Shown here piece after piece: positions 46,486-58,018 of a stretch of 64,000 bases of DNA (position 1 is its first letter; the number at the start of each line of letters is the position of its first letter). The stretch is from Chytriomyces cf. hyalinus JEL632 (Eukaryota > Chytridiomycota > Chytridiomycetes > Chytridiales > Chytriomycetaceae): the NCBI GenBank assembly GCA_025435555.1, contig JAIWWG010000020.1:357076-421075 (forward strand). The letters run 5' to 3'. The translations under genes and the position numbers were made by a program. The notes beneath the pieces are model-generated. The model had not been told where the DNA came from and made no database searches. It worked only from the letters and a program-made list of their open reading frames with translations.

Positions 46486-47933
46486 ATGGGTCTTGGATAC
46501 CTGTTTGCACTGTGAGCAATTCGAGATGGTTGCGCCCTGTTCTCAACGTCCATTCCAGATGTGCTGCCATGTTCTCCGGGGCCTTCATCGCAGGCTCTGT
46601 CCCGCTCCTGTTTGCCTTCTCAGAGTCGCGACTGGTGCTCGTGTCCACCTTTGGATCCGGACTTCTCGTGGGCACGGCCATGACCGTCATTCTGCCTGGT
46701 TTGTTGTTTGCAGCTGCTGATGAGGTTATCTGACCTCGTTTGACATTTCAGAGGGGGTTGAGACCCTCTACTCCGCCGCTACCCTCAGTCAAGATTCACA
46801 CGACAGCCACAAGAACTTAGTCACGGGTGCAGAATCTCATTCATCACCCGTACGAAATATTCCCACCGACAAGGCCAAACTCTCGCAGAAGCCCGACCCC
46901 ATTCAGGAGAATACGCCAGCAAAGAAACCTGCCAGCGACGATACCAATCAAAACAACAAAGAGAAAGAAGGCGGCCCTCTTGACGGCCTTCGAAAAAGAA
47001 TCGACCACGATGACGAACCCAATGACAAACAAAAAGTGGATCCAGCAAGTGAAATCAAACCATCGTCGCAGAATCCCCACTCTGAACACAGCGAGCATCG
47101 AAATCACAATCACGAAAAGGCGCATTACGACCCCAGCAAATACATTGGACCTCCTCTAATTCTTGGGTTCCTATTCATGCTTCTGATTGACCAACTGGGC
47201 GCTGCTTCGGGGGGACATGGTCATTCCCACACGGCGCCAGCGCAGCACAACCAAACGAGAAGAGTATCTGCTTCAGGCCTACCGTTACACCATCCGCATA
47301 CGGATGAAAAAGTAGAGACAGCGTCCGCTTCTTCTGCTTCTACTGCCTCATCAAACCACGATCATTCGGGACATGGCGGCGGAAATATGGCATCTGCGAC
47401 AGTGGGTCTTGTAGTACATGCAGCCGCAGATGGGATCGCCCTTGGAGCTGCGTTGACATCAGGTGAATATCATTTTCGAAACCTCATTCAAAGTACAAAC
47501 TGACCACCCAATACCATTCTCTGCAGATCAAGGCAACCTCGGATTCATTGTCTTTTTAGCAATCATGCTCCATAAAGCACCCAGCGCTTTCGGACTCACG
47601 ACGCACCTCCTCAAAACCATGGACTCAAAACGCGGCGGAATCTCCACACGCGCCAAAGTCCGATCCCATTTACTCTTGTTCTCTCTTGCTGCTCCCATCG
47701 GTGCGATCTTGACATTTTGCATCTTGAGCCAGCTGGGTTTCGAAGACGCAATTGCAATGCGCATATACACTGGCGTGGCACTACTGTTTTCGGCTGGGAC
47801 GTTTTTGTATGTTGCAACGGTGCATGTGCTGCCAGAGATTTATGAAGATGGCCGGCTGAGTACTGCACAGACTGCCGCGCTAATTGTGGGCATGTTTGTG
47901 CCCATGCTCATGACTGTCGAGCATTCACATTAA
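46486..47933 (+). CDS. ZIP-family metal transporter (ZIP9-like)
   Basis: Imports zinc or related divalent metals into the cytosol, often from Golgi or vesicles in this subfamily. Four exons (46486-46511, 46559-46698, 46752-47462, 47527-47933) give 427 residues. The tiny first exon (26 nt) carries the ATG. Membrane segments: FSGAFIAGSVPLLFAF, LVSTFGSGLLVGTAMTVILPEGV (PEGV appears only after splicing), ILGFLFMLLIDQLG, then the signature ATVGLVVHAAADGIALGAAL and GFIVFLAIMLHKAPSAFGL with the metal-binding His residues, as in ZIP9. A long cytoplasmic loop (about 85-225) is charged and His-rich (GGHGHSHTAP, HHPHTDEK, NHDHSGHGGG). Confidence 0.93.
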
Positions 47934-48884
47934 AAACAAACTGTTTGAATTCAATTTTTTTGTTGGAACATTTGATTTCTGTTCATGTTGCGTGGACGAA
48001 TGACCGGTCCAGTCGCATAGGATTCAATTGCACCATTGGATCTTCCCCGACTAGCTTGACGTGAATTGCAACTCACTGAGCGAGGGTCCAGTTGTGGGGC
48101 AGGTTGCTGTTGGGGTGGTTGCCGTTGGTGTTGTTTTTAAAGTTCTGCATTTTCACGATACAATTCCTCCATCTTGTAGGACTGCTTCTGTATACTTCCT
48201 GCTGTTTTTGCATCATTTCCACTTGTGTGGTCATTGTTCATCGCATCCAAAAAATAATTTGTTGTGACATGACTTCACTTTCTCTCTCCGAGCTGATGGC
48301 GACTTCTTCAAGTGGTCTTTTTTTGTGGTACTGCTGGTTGAATAGCGACTGCATTCTTCTTTTTCTGTTTTCTGTTGAAGTTCGCATGCAGATGGTCCGC
48401 GAGTTTGTTTGATTCAAGAGCAAGATTGACAAGCTCTTCAATTCCAGAGTCCAGACACGCGTCTCTGAGCCGTGGTCGGAATTTTCACTTTTGATTCTTG
48501 CATTCAATGGAGGTAAGTCGTTCGCCAAAGGAGGTCTCGGTTGTGCTTCGTGATTTGAATGCTGATCCACAAACACCGTGTACAAAACGTCGTTTACAGA
48601 GCAGGAGTCTCTTTACAAACTGCCAGATATCTCTTTCGTAACTTCGGAACCCGGAGTTCGGCGCTGACAAAAACGCGTAGATTGTTGTTGATCTGATATG
48701 GGCTGTGCTGATCAATCTGATCAATCGTTTCGATTTCGGGCTTTACGCTCGCGTTTTCGGGTTCTTCTGACTGATTGGAGCGCTGAAAGATCGACGAGAT
48801 CTTTGGCTGTTGTGCTTTGTTGTGGGTGGTTTGATGCTGCGCTCTCCAAGATTTTGTGCTGGTGATCAACCAACACGAGAGAAT
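47934..48884. other. Gene-poor region next to retroelement remains
   Basis: About 950 bp without a convincing gene. The minus strand has short, polar frames between 48420 and 48870 that could be decayed retroelement sequence, but I found no diagnostic motif. Confidence 0.4.
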
Positions 48885-49057
48885 TTTCGGAATGGGCTCA
48901 GATTCCGAGGAATTCGTTGAACATTCAGAGGATAAGATGTTCTTTATTGAAGATCAGTGGAAGGTCTTTTATACCCGTATTCTTGGAATATCAAAAGGTG
49001 ATTGAAAGAAATATTTGGAAGTCAGGGGTTCGAAGATTCTGGAAGTCAGGGTTTACA
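48885..49057 (-). repeat. LTR of a Ty3/gypsy-like element (minus orientation)
   Basis: Reads on the minus strand from TGTAAACCCTGACTTCC through ACGGGTATAAAAGACCTTCC and CAATAAAGAACATC to about CATTCCG. It is clearly homologous, in inverted orientation, to the copy at 54450-54656. A purine tract (GGAGGCGGG on the minus strand, 49058-49066) directly precedes TGT, as expected for the polypurine tract before a 3' LTR. The outer end is approximate. Confidence 0.75.
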
Positions 49058-49930
49058 CCCGCCTCCAAGAGCGCAGCGATGATAAAAATATCAGGTTTCG
49101 TCTTGATCTTGGGTCTGGAAGCATTGTAACAGTTCTGGAGTTGCATCAAGCCAGCAGTTAAACACTGGGACGGTCTTTCCATGAGACAAGGACTTGTTGC
49201 TTGTTGTCGAGTGTTCTGGTGTGTAGGATTCGGTCAATGATGCGTAATTCCATGGACTGGGAGTCCAATGGGTGCTTGTTGTCATTGAAGTAGCAGAGCT
49301 TGAGCTTTTCTGGGTGGAAGACTGGATATATGCCCCAAGTGGAAGAAATATCCAGCTTGCAGGATGGGTCTTTCCAATAAGTTCATTGATCTTGTATGGA
49401 CCGGTGTACTGGTCTGAAAACTCGTTTGAAGGTTTGTACCGAAGGTTTGAAATCCTTGTGTGAGGTCAGAACAAGGTCACCAACTTGGCAGGCGGGGGAT
49501 GGCAGTGTAGCGGTCTTGAGTGTCTGTAATTCGATCTTTGACAACTTGGTAGGTAGCCTTGAGGTCTGGTGGTGATGGAGGAGAATAAACTGAGAAGTCG
49601 ATGTTGAAGAGAGATCAAGGGTGTCATCCATATTCAAGGTAGAAAGTTGTATGACCAGCAGTCTAAAGTTGACTTTGGCAAGGTGTATATCCCAATCATC
49701 TTGTTGGTAGTTAACAAATTGTTGTAAGGCTTGAAGGATCCAATTGTTCTTTTGCTCGGTTTGACTGTCGGTTTGAGGATGGGCAGTAGCAGCAATTGTT
49801 AGCTTGATCTGGAGCAGTTGCGCATGCTCACTGTTGTGAATCCAATCTTGTAAATTCCATCAATGTCTGTTGAGATAACGTACATTCGCCTGGTACGCTC
49901 TTTGTCCAACTTTGCGTAACATTTCATTCA
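49058..49930 (-). mobile_element. Ty3/gypsy pol remnant (integrase end)
   Basis: Decayed integrase region on the minus strand. Translating gives AATAHPQTDSQTEQKNN followed by FVNYQQDDWDIHLAKVNF, the typical end of the retroviral-type integrase core, then QVGDLVLTSHKDF and KPSNEFSDQYTGPYKI, the C-terminal GPY-type module. Stops and frame changes interrupt it, so it is not functional. The element runs into its 3' LTR at 49057; upstream it is cut near 49930, where the hydroxylase pseudogene begins. Confidence 0.8.
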
Positions 49931-49937
49931 ACCAGTT

Positions 49938-50811
49938 TTGACCACTGTTAAGCCAACAACTCCCCCCTTCCCTCTCCAGTTCCCCAAGTTCATGTTCGGC
50001 GACCAAATGGCCCTAAAGGGCGAGACGGATGCCGCCCAGTTCATCCTGGTCCCAATGTACGGCCTATTGCTCGCTTATTCAGGTTTGGCGACCCTTGCAA
50101 CCGGGTGTAGTCTCTGGGCAATTCCCACCTTATACATGGCTGGCATGGCCGCCTTTTATGTGTGGCATCGCCTCGCCCACGAACGATGGACTGGCAAACT
50201 TAATGAACAGCACTGGATTCATCATGGGACATCCTACCCTCGAGGCAATTTCTATGGCGACAAGGCCGGAACCAACAAGGCGCTGTACGGCAATCGAATC
50301 CCCAACATGCTGGATCTTATGAAGTGGCCTCATGCTGACTGCTTGGCACGAAGGACCTCTCGTCATCATGATGGGTGCAATCATTGTCAGTGCGGTCTTG
50401 GGCTCCTCTTTGGCCACCCTGGTCATTGTTGTTACCAGGTGCTGCCTAACTGTCACTTCTGTCGGGACTGCCATGCACATTTCGTTCCATGTGCGCGGAT
50501 TCCATCTCGAGAAACATGCTTGGTATTGAGAACTACGTGCCCTTCAGTATGGGCATCACCTCGCTGAGGTTAACTTTGCCATGGTGAACACCCACTATGA
50601 CACTGTCACCGGCACCTTTGACGACATATCGACCAAGCTGACCAAGGATGAGAAACTCGCTGTCAATCATCGTTTTCGTGCCAAGGTCTTGGCAGGGCAG
50701 TTGTTGCTGGAGGGTTCCTTGTTGTTGCTGACCGCCTTTTTTGCAAATGAGCTATTAATCGTCCAAAGTCGCCTTGAATACTGCACTTGTTCGAGGATAC
50801 GCTTCAGTTGA
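49938..50811 (+). pseudogene. Broken fatty-acid hydroxylase/sterol desaturase family gene
   Basis: The plus strand encodes AAFYVWHRLAHERWTG, NEQHWIHHGTSYPRGNFYGDK, then, in another frame from about 50332, a membrane segment and GTAMHISFHVRGFHLEKHAWY, then after an in-frame TGA (50527-50529) ELRALQYGHHLAEVNFAMVN. These are the His clusters (HxxxH, HxxHH) of di-iron membrane hydroxylases. One frameshift (around 50330) and one stop break it, and the 5' end abuts the retroelement remnant near 49930. Base quality of the rest is good, so inactivation looks fairly recent. Confidence 0.75.
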
Positions 50812-51032
50812 ATCGCATTCAAAGCAAGAGCCTACTTGTTCAAATGTCGTAGTGCTGCCTGTTATGGCTCTTGTTGACGAAAGCGATGATCGTCATTCAA
50901 AAACCAACGATACAATGAAATATTGTGCGTTTAATGAAAAACTGGAATTTTGCGGGTACAGAAAAAGGGATTTCTATATCCGCGCACGCATAATAAACAG
51001 CAAAAGTGCAGTGGGAAGACAGAATCGAAAGC

Positions 51033-52050
51033 ATGGATATCCTCCAGACCGTTAAAGGTCAGCATGCGACTGAAGAGGTCCGCTTTCACTGCCTCTACAT
51101 GTACTACTACCAGAACGTCTCGAAAGTGAAACTGTCGGTCCTCTTTGGAAAGGCGCCCTCCACAATCTCTGATTGGATACTGCAATATGAAGAAGGCAGA
51201 GGAGCTGTACGGAAAGCAAGGGTAACAGCATATGTGCGTCATGGACCAGAGCGCCGTGCCTGGGTTGTGGGCCAATTTCAGAAAAGGCCAGTTATGCACC
51301 TCTCCGAAGCGAAATCGAAATATGCACTGCGCTATCCAGGCAGCACAATCAGTGCTGCATCTATAAGCATTATCGTTAAAGAGGCTGGACTATCCTGGAA
51401 AGTGCTTGAACGGCACTGAACTCATGTCATTCCCCTGGCTTCTCCAGTCTCTTCTCTTCTTGGACGAAGTTTCATTTGATAATCGGGATATGCTCGCTTC
51501 AAAAGGATGGGGGAAAAGGGGCGAATCTCTTGTCTACGTTGGGGATTTTGTTCGAAAACCCCGTGTGTCTCTCCTGTGCTTCATTGGACTTCAAGGCATT
51601 GTTGAAGTTTGCAGCACAGAAGGAACTTTCGATCGTACTAAGTTTGTTAACGCACGTCGGACATGTGCTTTGAATGGTGCAGTCAAATGCTTTCCTGGAC
51701 CACATTCACTTTGGATCATGGACGGTGCGAAAATTCACACAGACAAAAACATTGTTTACTACCTCCATTCCTTGGGTGTCAAGGTCATCTTCCTCCCTGC
51801 TTATTGCCCGTTCTTCAATCCAATTGAACTTTTGTTTGGAATGGTCAAGCGGCAAATGGAAAAAAGTCGTGATGCGAATAAGCACAAGGATATTCTCTTT
51901 ATTGTATTGACAGTGTTGGAGAAATTCCGTGATTATTCCTTAAAACATTTATTTTCAAAGTGCGGGTACTCAGAGAGGGGATTTAACGCAGCAACTGGTT
52001 TCAATGTTCCACTATCTTCTTTTAATGGATTTGAAGACAATCAAGAGTAA
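51033..52050 (+). mobile_element. DD34E (Tc1/mariner-IS630 type) transposase remnant
   Basis: N-terminal part (51033-51419) has a helix-turn-helix (VLFGKAPSTISDWILQYEEG) and ends at a TGA after SWKVLERH. The second part (51418-52050) holds the catalytic core: LLFLDEVSFDNRD (first Asp), LWIMDGAKIH (second Asp), and FFNPIELLF with the Glu 35 positions after the second Asp (DD34E), preceded by LPAYCPF. The two parts are in different frames and the link normally joining them looks shortened, so the copy is probably dead, though a 47-nt intron (GTGCTT..CTCCAG) cannot be fully excluded. I did not find terminal inverted repeats. Confidence 0.78.
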
Positions 52051-52391
52051 AGCTTCATTATCTCAGCATGGTCAACATCATCTCTGTTTCCAATGCGTGA
52101 TCGGATTCTTCGAGATCCTTCATTTTCTTGAGGGTCCAAAGACAAACTGAAGTCCTCCACAATGGCACTGCGTACTTTGTTGTTCGCAATTGAATATTTC
52201 GTGCGAGTAATTGAATCTTCAAGTGCACGTTTTGTTGAAAGTTGACTTTCAAGAATTTCTTCCAGCTCTGCAAGGATACGGGCATTCTCATTTATAGCAA
52301 CAAGATTTGCTTGTCTGCTCATCTGAATGTGAATTGCTGGTTCCGTTAATGCAGATCGAAAGAACTGCATCAGGTGCATCTGTCGGTACAA
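52041..52391 (-). CDS. Small helical protein convergent with the transposase (hypothetical)
   Basis: 116-residue frame whose end overlaps the transposase stop by about 10 bp on the opposite strand. It is mostly predicted helical and polar (ARILAELEEILESQLSTKRALEDS), with a coiled-coil pattern. No known domain recognised. It may be an accessory gene of the mobile element or a chance frame. Confidence 0.3.
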   Translation of the reverse strand: MYRQMHLMQFFRSALTEPAIHIQMSRQANLVAINENARILAELEEILESQLSTKRALEDSITRTKYSIANNKVRSAIVEDFSLSLDPQENEGSRRIRSRIGNRDDVDHAEIMKLYS

Positions 52392-53420
52392 ATGGTGGTG
52401 GCACGCTGTACGAGGGTTTGTGACTTGAGGACTAGGTGCTACAACGATGATTTTGGTCTAAGAAGATGTTTATTTGCCTTGTGGAAGCTCTACCATTTAT
52501 ACCCTTTGGAATAGAACATGAAAGAATCACTCATGGGTGGAAAATCGTGGGTATCTCCATGGTTTTCTATTTTTTCACGGTAGAAATTATAAAGAACCGA
52601 GATGGAAATCCCCCGAACGTCCCCAAAGACTGTTGGGCCTTTACCAATCCAAAAAGTTACGATTTGAATAAGAAACTATCCAACCAACGTCCAAAGTGCA
52701 TATGACTGTATCCTTGGACCTCTGACAGGGACTCTCCCACCTGGGCAGGGAGCCATGGGCCCAAGTGACGGTGTACAGGTAAGCAGCGCTGCCTGCTGTC
52801 CATGTACGTTTCAGCGTGTCAGTTTGACTGTGGTGTACTAACATTGAACTTTGCTTATGCAAGATCTGGGTCCTCAAGTGCCGCCTGTCCAGGCTCAAAC
52901 CTTCGTTTCAACTACACAAGCTATGTACTGGTGTGTTTCTGCCGAATGCTTGGTGTTGCAGGTAGTTTGGCTTAGTACTGTTGGTATTCTCTAGAGTGAT
53001 AGAGTCTGACACCTTATGACGACTTGGTGAGGGTGTCATGTGATGGTGTGTTATCGTGGTGGATCGTTTAAGGTCCCAACTTTGTGTAAATAAAGATTTA
53101 TTGGGGTCTTGGCAGTATGCCTCACAACTTCTCATCCAGTGACCATAGATAGCCGTGGATGGCACGTGGGTGCTCGTAGGACTTGGCAGATGTGCCAGAG
53201 ACCTGTGTGTGTGATCGACGGTGTGTTACCGTCCCCGTGGCTTGTCTATATTTACACGAAGTCGTGTGTATTTCACATCTTTGTTACGTATGGGGTCTGC
53301 AGGTGCTCAAACACCTGTTTCCCACATCTTCATGCATTCCAGAGATTTTGAGCTCTCCTTTATGTTGAGTACATGAGGAGACTGCTGGTCCACCTTGACC
53401 AGGATCCGCAACAAACGTGA
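52392..53420. other. Unassigned repeat-rich spacer
   Basis: About 1 kb with no convincing gene. The 79-residue frame at 52466-52705 has no family signal. There is a small perfect hairpin, CAGGTG-N6-CACCTG, near 53299. Confidence 0.35.
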
Positions 53421-54236
53421 TTACTGGTTGAGAGTGCTTGATTTAACAGTAGAGTGGTCATTGGCTTCATGGGGAGCTGCTTGACTGGTGGGTTTGCTGG
53501 AAAACTTGGAGTTCTTTCTGGCAGGTGACTTAGACTGGATGTTGTGGGACTGGGAGGAGCATTGAGGGGAAATTTGGGCTTGGCATTGGGCTTCAGTGGT
53601 TTCAAGGGCTTGGGTCATGGTCACGATATATCCAAACAAATTTTGAATCCATTTTCAGTATTCATCCCAGGTCATAGTGTATCGATCAGATTCAGGCAGT
53701 TGTCTCCAGATCATGCAAGCATGCTTCATGAGTCCTAAGGAAGTGAACTGAATGTAGGTAGGTTGTCCAGTGTGTGTAACCATAGATAGAGATAGAGCAA
53801 AATTGTGCAGGTGGCAGATTTCCAAAGAGCATTTGCGGTAGTCATCAAAAAGGGGTTTGAAGTCAGAGGCTTATTCTTCACCATTGAATGGAATTGGTTT
53901 GATTGATGGCATCTTGAAAAGTGGTGGAGGTGTGGTTGGTGTAGTGTCTGGAGTTGAACGTTGAGGCAGCAGTGTGCTGTTTTGAGGTGGTACCAAGGCA
54001 GCAGGTTGCAGCTGAAAGAGTTGATGGCAAAGTTTGGCGATTTCATTCTGTAGGAACCACTGGTGTTCCATGAGTTGCGTGACAGCAGTCAGTTGAGGGA
54101 GTTGGTCCATGGTTACAGGAGGTCTTGGAATAGCAATGTGAGTGGCCATGTTGAAATCAGTGTTGTGTTGAGATGGCAGCTTGCTCAGCTTGAGGAAGCA
54201 GAGGACTTGGATTGGGGATATTTCCGATGCTACCAA
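53421..54236 (-). mobile_element. Retrotransposon gag remnant
   Basis: Minus-strand fragments in shifting frames read like a Ty3/gypsy gag: MPSIKPIPFNGEE, then in the next frame a capsid-like stretch ending LESDRYTMTWDEYWKWI-type text and QALETTEAQCQAQ, then a Ser/Lys/Gln-rich tail. Interrupted by stops, hence inactive. It is probably the gag end of the same family as the pol remnant at 49-50 kb, split by the material between. Confidence 0.55.
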
Positions 54237-54449
54237 ATGATACGGAATTGGGCTCAGTTATTCAGGATGTGGAAGATTCTGTTGATTCTTTATTGAGAAG
54301 GTGGAGTTTTTACAGTTTGTTTTCAAGGGAAGGTTCTGGAAGCTTTAGCGGTAAGGGAATTTGAACCATAAGAGAAATAGATGGAAATAAAAAGAACACT
54401 AGGAAATTATCAGGGTAAATTGAGAAGAGCCTATTTTGAACCTAATCAT

Positions 54450-54656
54450 TGTAACGTAAATAACCCTGACTTCCAGAGTCTTCGAAACCCTGACTTCCAA
54501 ATTCTAACCTGTCATTTCTTTTAATCACCTTTCGATCTCTTTCTTCGACATTCCAAGAATACGGGTATAAAAGACCTTCCTCTGATCTACAATAAAGAAC
54601 ATCTTATCCTCGGAATATTCAAAAACTTGCTAATAATATGAGCTCATTCCGTCACA
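54450..54656 (+). repeat. Solo LTR immediately upstream of tRNA-Leu
   Basis: About 207 bp from TGTAACG to CGTCACA, nearly perfect inverted termini with TG..CA ends. It contains two CCCTGACTTCC repeats, the TATA box GGGTATAAAAGACC and CAATAAAGAACATC, all shared with the inverted copy at 48885-49057. The 3' end is 8 bp from the tRNA start. No clear target-site duplication was seen. Confidence 0.75.
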
Positions 54657-54664
54657 ATTATCAT

Positions 54665-54747
54665 GGGCAGATGGCCGAGTTGGTCTAAGGCGTCACGTTA
54701 AGGCCGTGATCTAGTAATAGGCGTGGGTTCGAATCCCACTCTGCTCA
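54665..54747 (+). tRNA. tRNA-Leu (anticodon AAG)
   Basis: Class II tRNA of 83 nt. Acceptor stem GGGCAGA / TCTGCTC pairs fully (one G-U); D arm GCCGAGTTGGTCTAAGGC; anticodon stem TCACG/CGTGA with loop TTAAGGC, giving anticodon AAG (Leu, CUU); long variable arm; T arm GTGGG TTCGAAT CCCAC; discriminator A. A TTTT terminator follows at about 54750. No intron. Confidence 0.93.
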
Positions 54748-55114
54748 GTTTTGTTCTTTTCCAGATTAGCTGCCATTCCGTTCACTCCTTTGTTCCTTTG
54801 CGATGCATGATGGCTCTCAACAGTTTCCGTACCGCATGCATTGGCTCAACATTAATTTCCTTTCGCATCAGCCCCAATGCAATCAAGCACTTGCGTCTGA
54901 TACAGGAGAAGGAACACGACGGACGGTGGTCTTCACTTCAATTTAAACGCACGATACTGAGATGCGAGCAACAGTTTTAAAGCAAGTAACGTTTCAGGCA
55001 GTGAACATTGAGTCTGCATTTATCAGGGAATTGTTCAGACAGTTACAGCAGTTTTATTCGCAACGTTTGTTTGGTATATGCAAGTCGATTTTTCGCTAAA
55101 GAACATTCCAGCGT
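54748..55114. other. Spacer between tRNA-Leu and histone H4
   Basis: 367 bp with no supported gene; it includes the H4 3' UTR. The short plus-strand frame here has no family signal. Confidence 0.4.
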
Positions 55115-56060
<946 letters not shown>

Positions 56061-56242
56061 TTTTAAGCGCTGTTGTTTGTTGCTGTTGTAATAAATAATC
56101 GGGGATATAAATACCTGTGAGCAATGTTCGATAGTGCCCTTATTTTGACCATCAACTATCGTCACTGGAATGAATATCGACACCTCCAACACACATAAAT
56201 CGAGATGAAGGTGAAGTCGCAATATCGCCGGTCTATGCAGAG

Positions 56243-56772
56243 TCAGTCTCTGAGGAGTTTCCGATGGCTGGTTGCAGGACCGTAGGCAAATGTTCTCAAC
56301 TGCGGTCTAATGGTTCTTCGATGGTCTTTACAGCCGCCTGTAATGGAGCACGGTTTCCACGAAAAGTTCTGGGCAATGTCTTTGATAGGGATGTCACGAA
56401 GGCGGGTATAGGACTTTTTCCTGTGGTTTTGCAGGCCATGAACTTCGTTCAACAGATGAAGCTGACTGCTGATGATAGACAAGTGAGCCTCTTTCAGGTC
56501 GGCGACTTCCTTATGCAGTGTATTCTGCATTGCAGCCATAGTTGATTGCATCGTTTCGAGGTGCGTAGGATCACTGAGTGGGTTGCGGTATTCTCGTCCG
56601 CAGGAGACTTGAACAGCGCTTCTGAAGCAGTATCAGGAGTCGTTCCTTGTGCATCGCTCTCTGAGGTTTGTTCAGTTCTCTGCCGTTTTTTCATCAATTT
56701 GTTTACCGCACTCACTCTCTGTTGATTTGTGGACAGTAAACAACACTCAGATTCCTGATTGCCTTTATACAT
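56243..56772 (-). pseudogene. Degenerate F-box-like gene, copy 1
   Basis: Minus-strand pieces read KKRQRTEQTSESDAQG..., a coiled coil (LHKEVADLKEAHLSIIS..LHLLNEVHGLQN) and a decayed F-box (RLRDIPIKDIAQNFSWKP). The same order occurs in the copy at 56931-57473. Frame changes split the two halves near 56545, and the F-box has lost its usual LP..V...IF spacing, so it looks non-functional. Confidence 0.5.
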
Positions 56773-56930
56773 AGCTGCTTCGGAATTAAAGCGCTTGCGT
56801 GAAACGCGTCACGAACAAAGGAAGTGACGCGTTTGCGGCGACGAGAAAATTGAAATGGATGAATGTGCTGAAATCACAGATTCGCGGCAAATGAAGCTGT
56901 TTGTACACAAGTTTGAAAAACATGGATCGA

Positions 56931-57473
56931 TCAATTAAGGTGGAATAACAGTGAAGATTCCAGTTTGTGTGATTGTTTGAGCGACACATATTTCGTATTC
57001 CAGGGTGGTTTCGTGTTCAATTGCGGCAGCGGCGATGGACAGCACGATCTGATAACGCTCAGGAAGATGGATCCAAGCCAAATCCATTCTGTTCTTACAT
57101 CCTTTCTGCACATTGAGAATCGCAAATTGCGTGGCCAACAAGCACTGATTGATCGTTTTGGAAGCCGCCTGGGAATCCACGAAAAGATCTGGACAATGAC
57201 TTCGACAGGGATGTCCTCAAGGCGGGTATTTTTCTTTTCATTTTGCAGGCCACTAACTTCGTTCAACAGATGACGCTGGGTCTCTTTTATGTCGGCGACT
57301 TCATTATGTACTGCGGATACTGCTGCTTGGATGTTGTCGAGAGCGCGGGGGATGATTGATAGAGTAGTGGCATCTGAGTCCCTGGAAGGCATGGACGGTG
57401 CTTCTGAAGCTGCGTTTGGAGTCGCTCCTTGTGCGCCGCTCTCTGAGGTCTGTTGAGTTCGCCGGCGTTTCAT
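56931..57473 (-). pseudogene. F-box-like gene, copy 2, probably truncated by frameshift
   Basis: Begins MKRRRTQQTSESGAQG, then coiled coil (VHNEVADIKETQRHLLNEVSGLQNEK) and an F-box (RLEDIPVEVIVQIFSWIP), which normally binds Skp1 in SCF ubiquitin ligases. After SWIP the frame that resembles a protein tail (AASKTINQCLLATQFAILNVQ) is offset by one, ending at about 56935. So either a small intron or a frameshift lies near 57180. Paralogous to the neighbour at 56243-56772. Confidence 0.5.
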
Positions 57474-57481
57474 TCATATAT

Positions 57482-57892
57482 TTATACCGATGTTTTTAAC
57501 GGCGACTGGCTCTTTTTAATCGGCTCTTGCTTGAGAGCAAGTCCGAATGCACCAACGAGAGGATGCACCTCATGTTGGCTGCTGCAATACTTGCCATCTT
57601 GCCACACCAAGTGATATACTTGAAGGTCTGGATCCACACACATCGTGACCAAATTTACTCCCGCGCATGTCCAGTATTTCACCCTCGGAGAACCGATTTC
57701 CAATCGTCGAATACAAATTTTCAACTGCTGCAAGCTACTTATTTCACGGGACGGCAGCTCGGGGATTCCAAGGGCTCTCAGGTTCCAAACTTTCACGAGG
57801 TATTTCAGTTGCAAGAAGGGCTCCCGCTGGTTCTGAGATAGACTAGCCTGGATGATTGACAGGGTGACGGCATTTGCTTTTCCAAGAGGCAT
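57482..57892 (-). pseudogene. Third fragment of the F-box-like array
   Basis: 136-residue frame starting MPLGKANAVTLSIIQASL, which echoes DATTLSIIPRAL of copy 2, so I see it as a third, rearranged copy. The rest (PELPSREISSLQQLKICIRRLEIG) has a leucine-rich look but no recognised domain. Function unknown. Confidence 0.35.
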
Positions 57893-58018
57893 GTGGGCAG
57901 TTGACCAGGATCACACGAAGTAAATAAAATGAAGCAAAGTAAAAAATATTTCGCATTTTCCCAAAGTTCAAGTCAAGTTGAACACTGCCATAAAAAGGGT
58001 TCGACAAACACACACTTG

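Noticed and set aside
52466-52705. 79-codon plus-strand frame in the repeat zone
   Set aside because: No recognisable family and no splice or promoter context; likely chance.
54441-54664. Target-site duplication around the LTR next to tRNA-Leu
   Set aside because: The flanks look alike only loosely (AATCAT and ATTATCAT) and do not match directly at the LTR ends.
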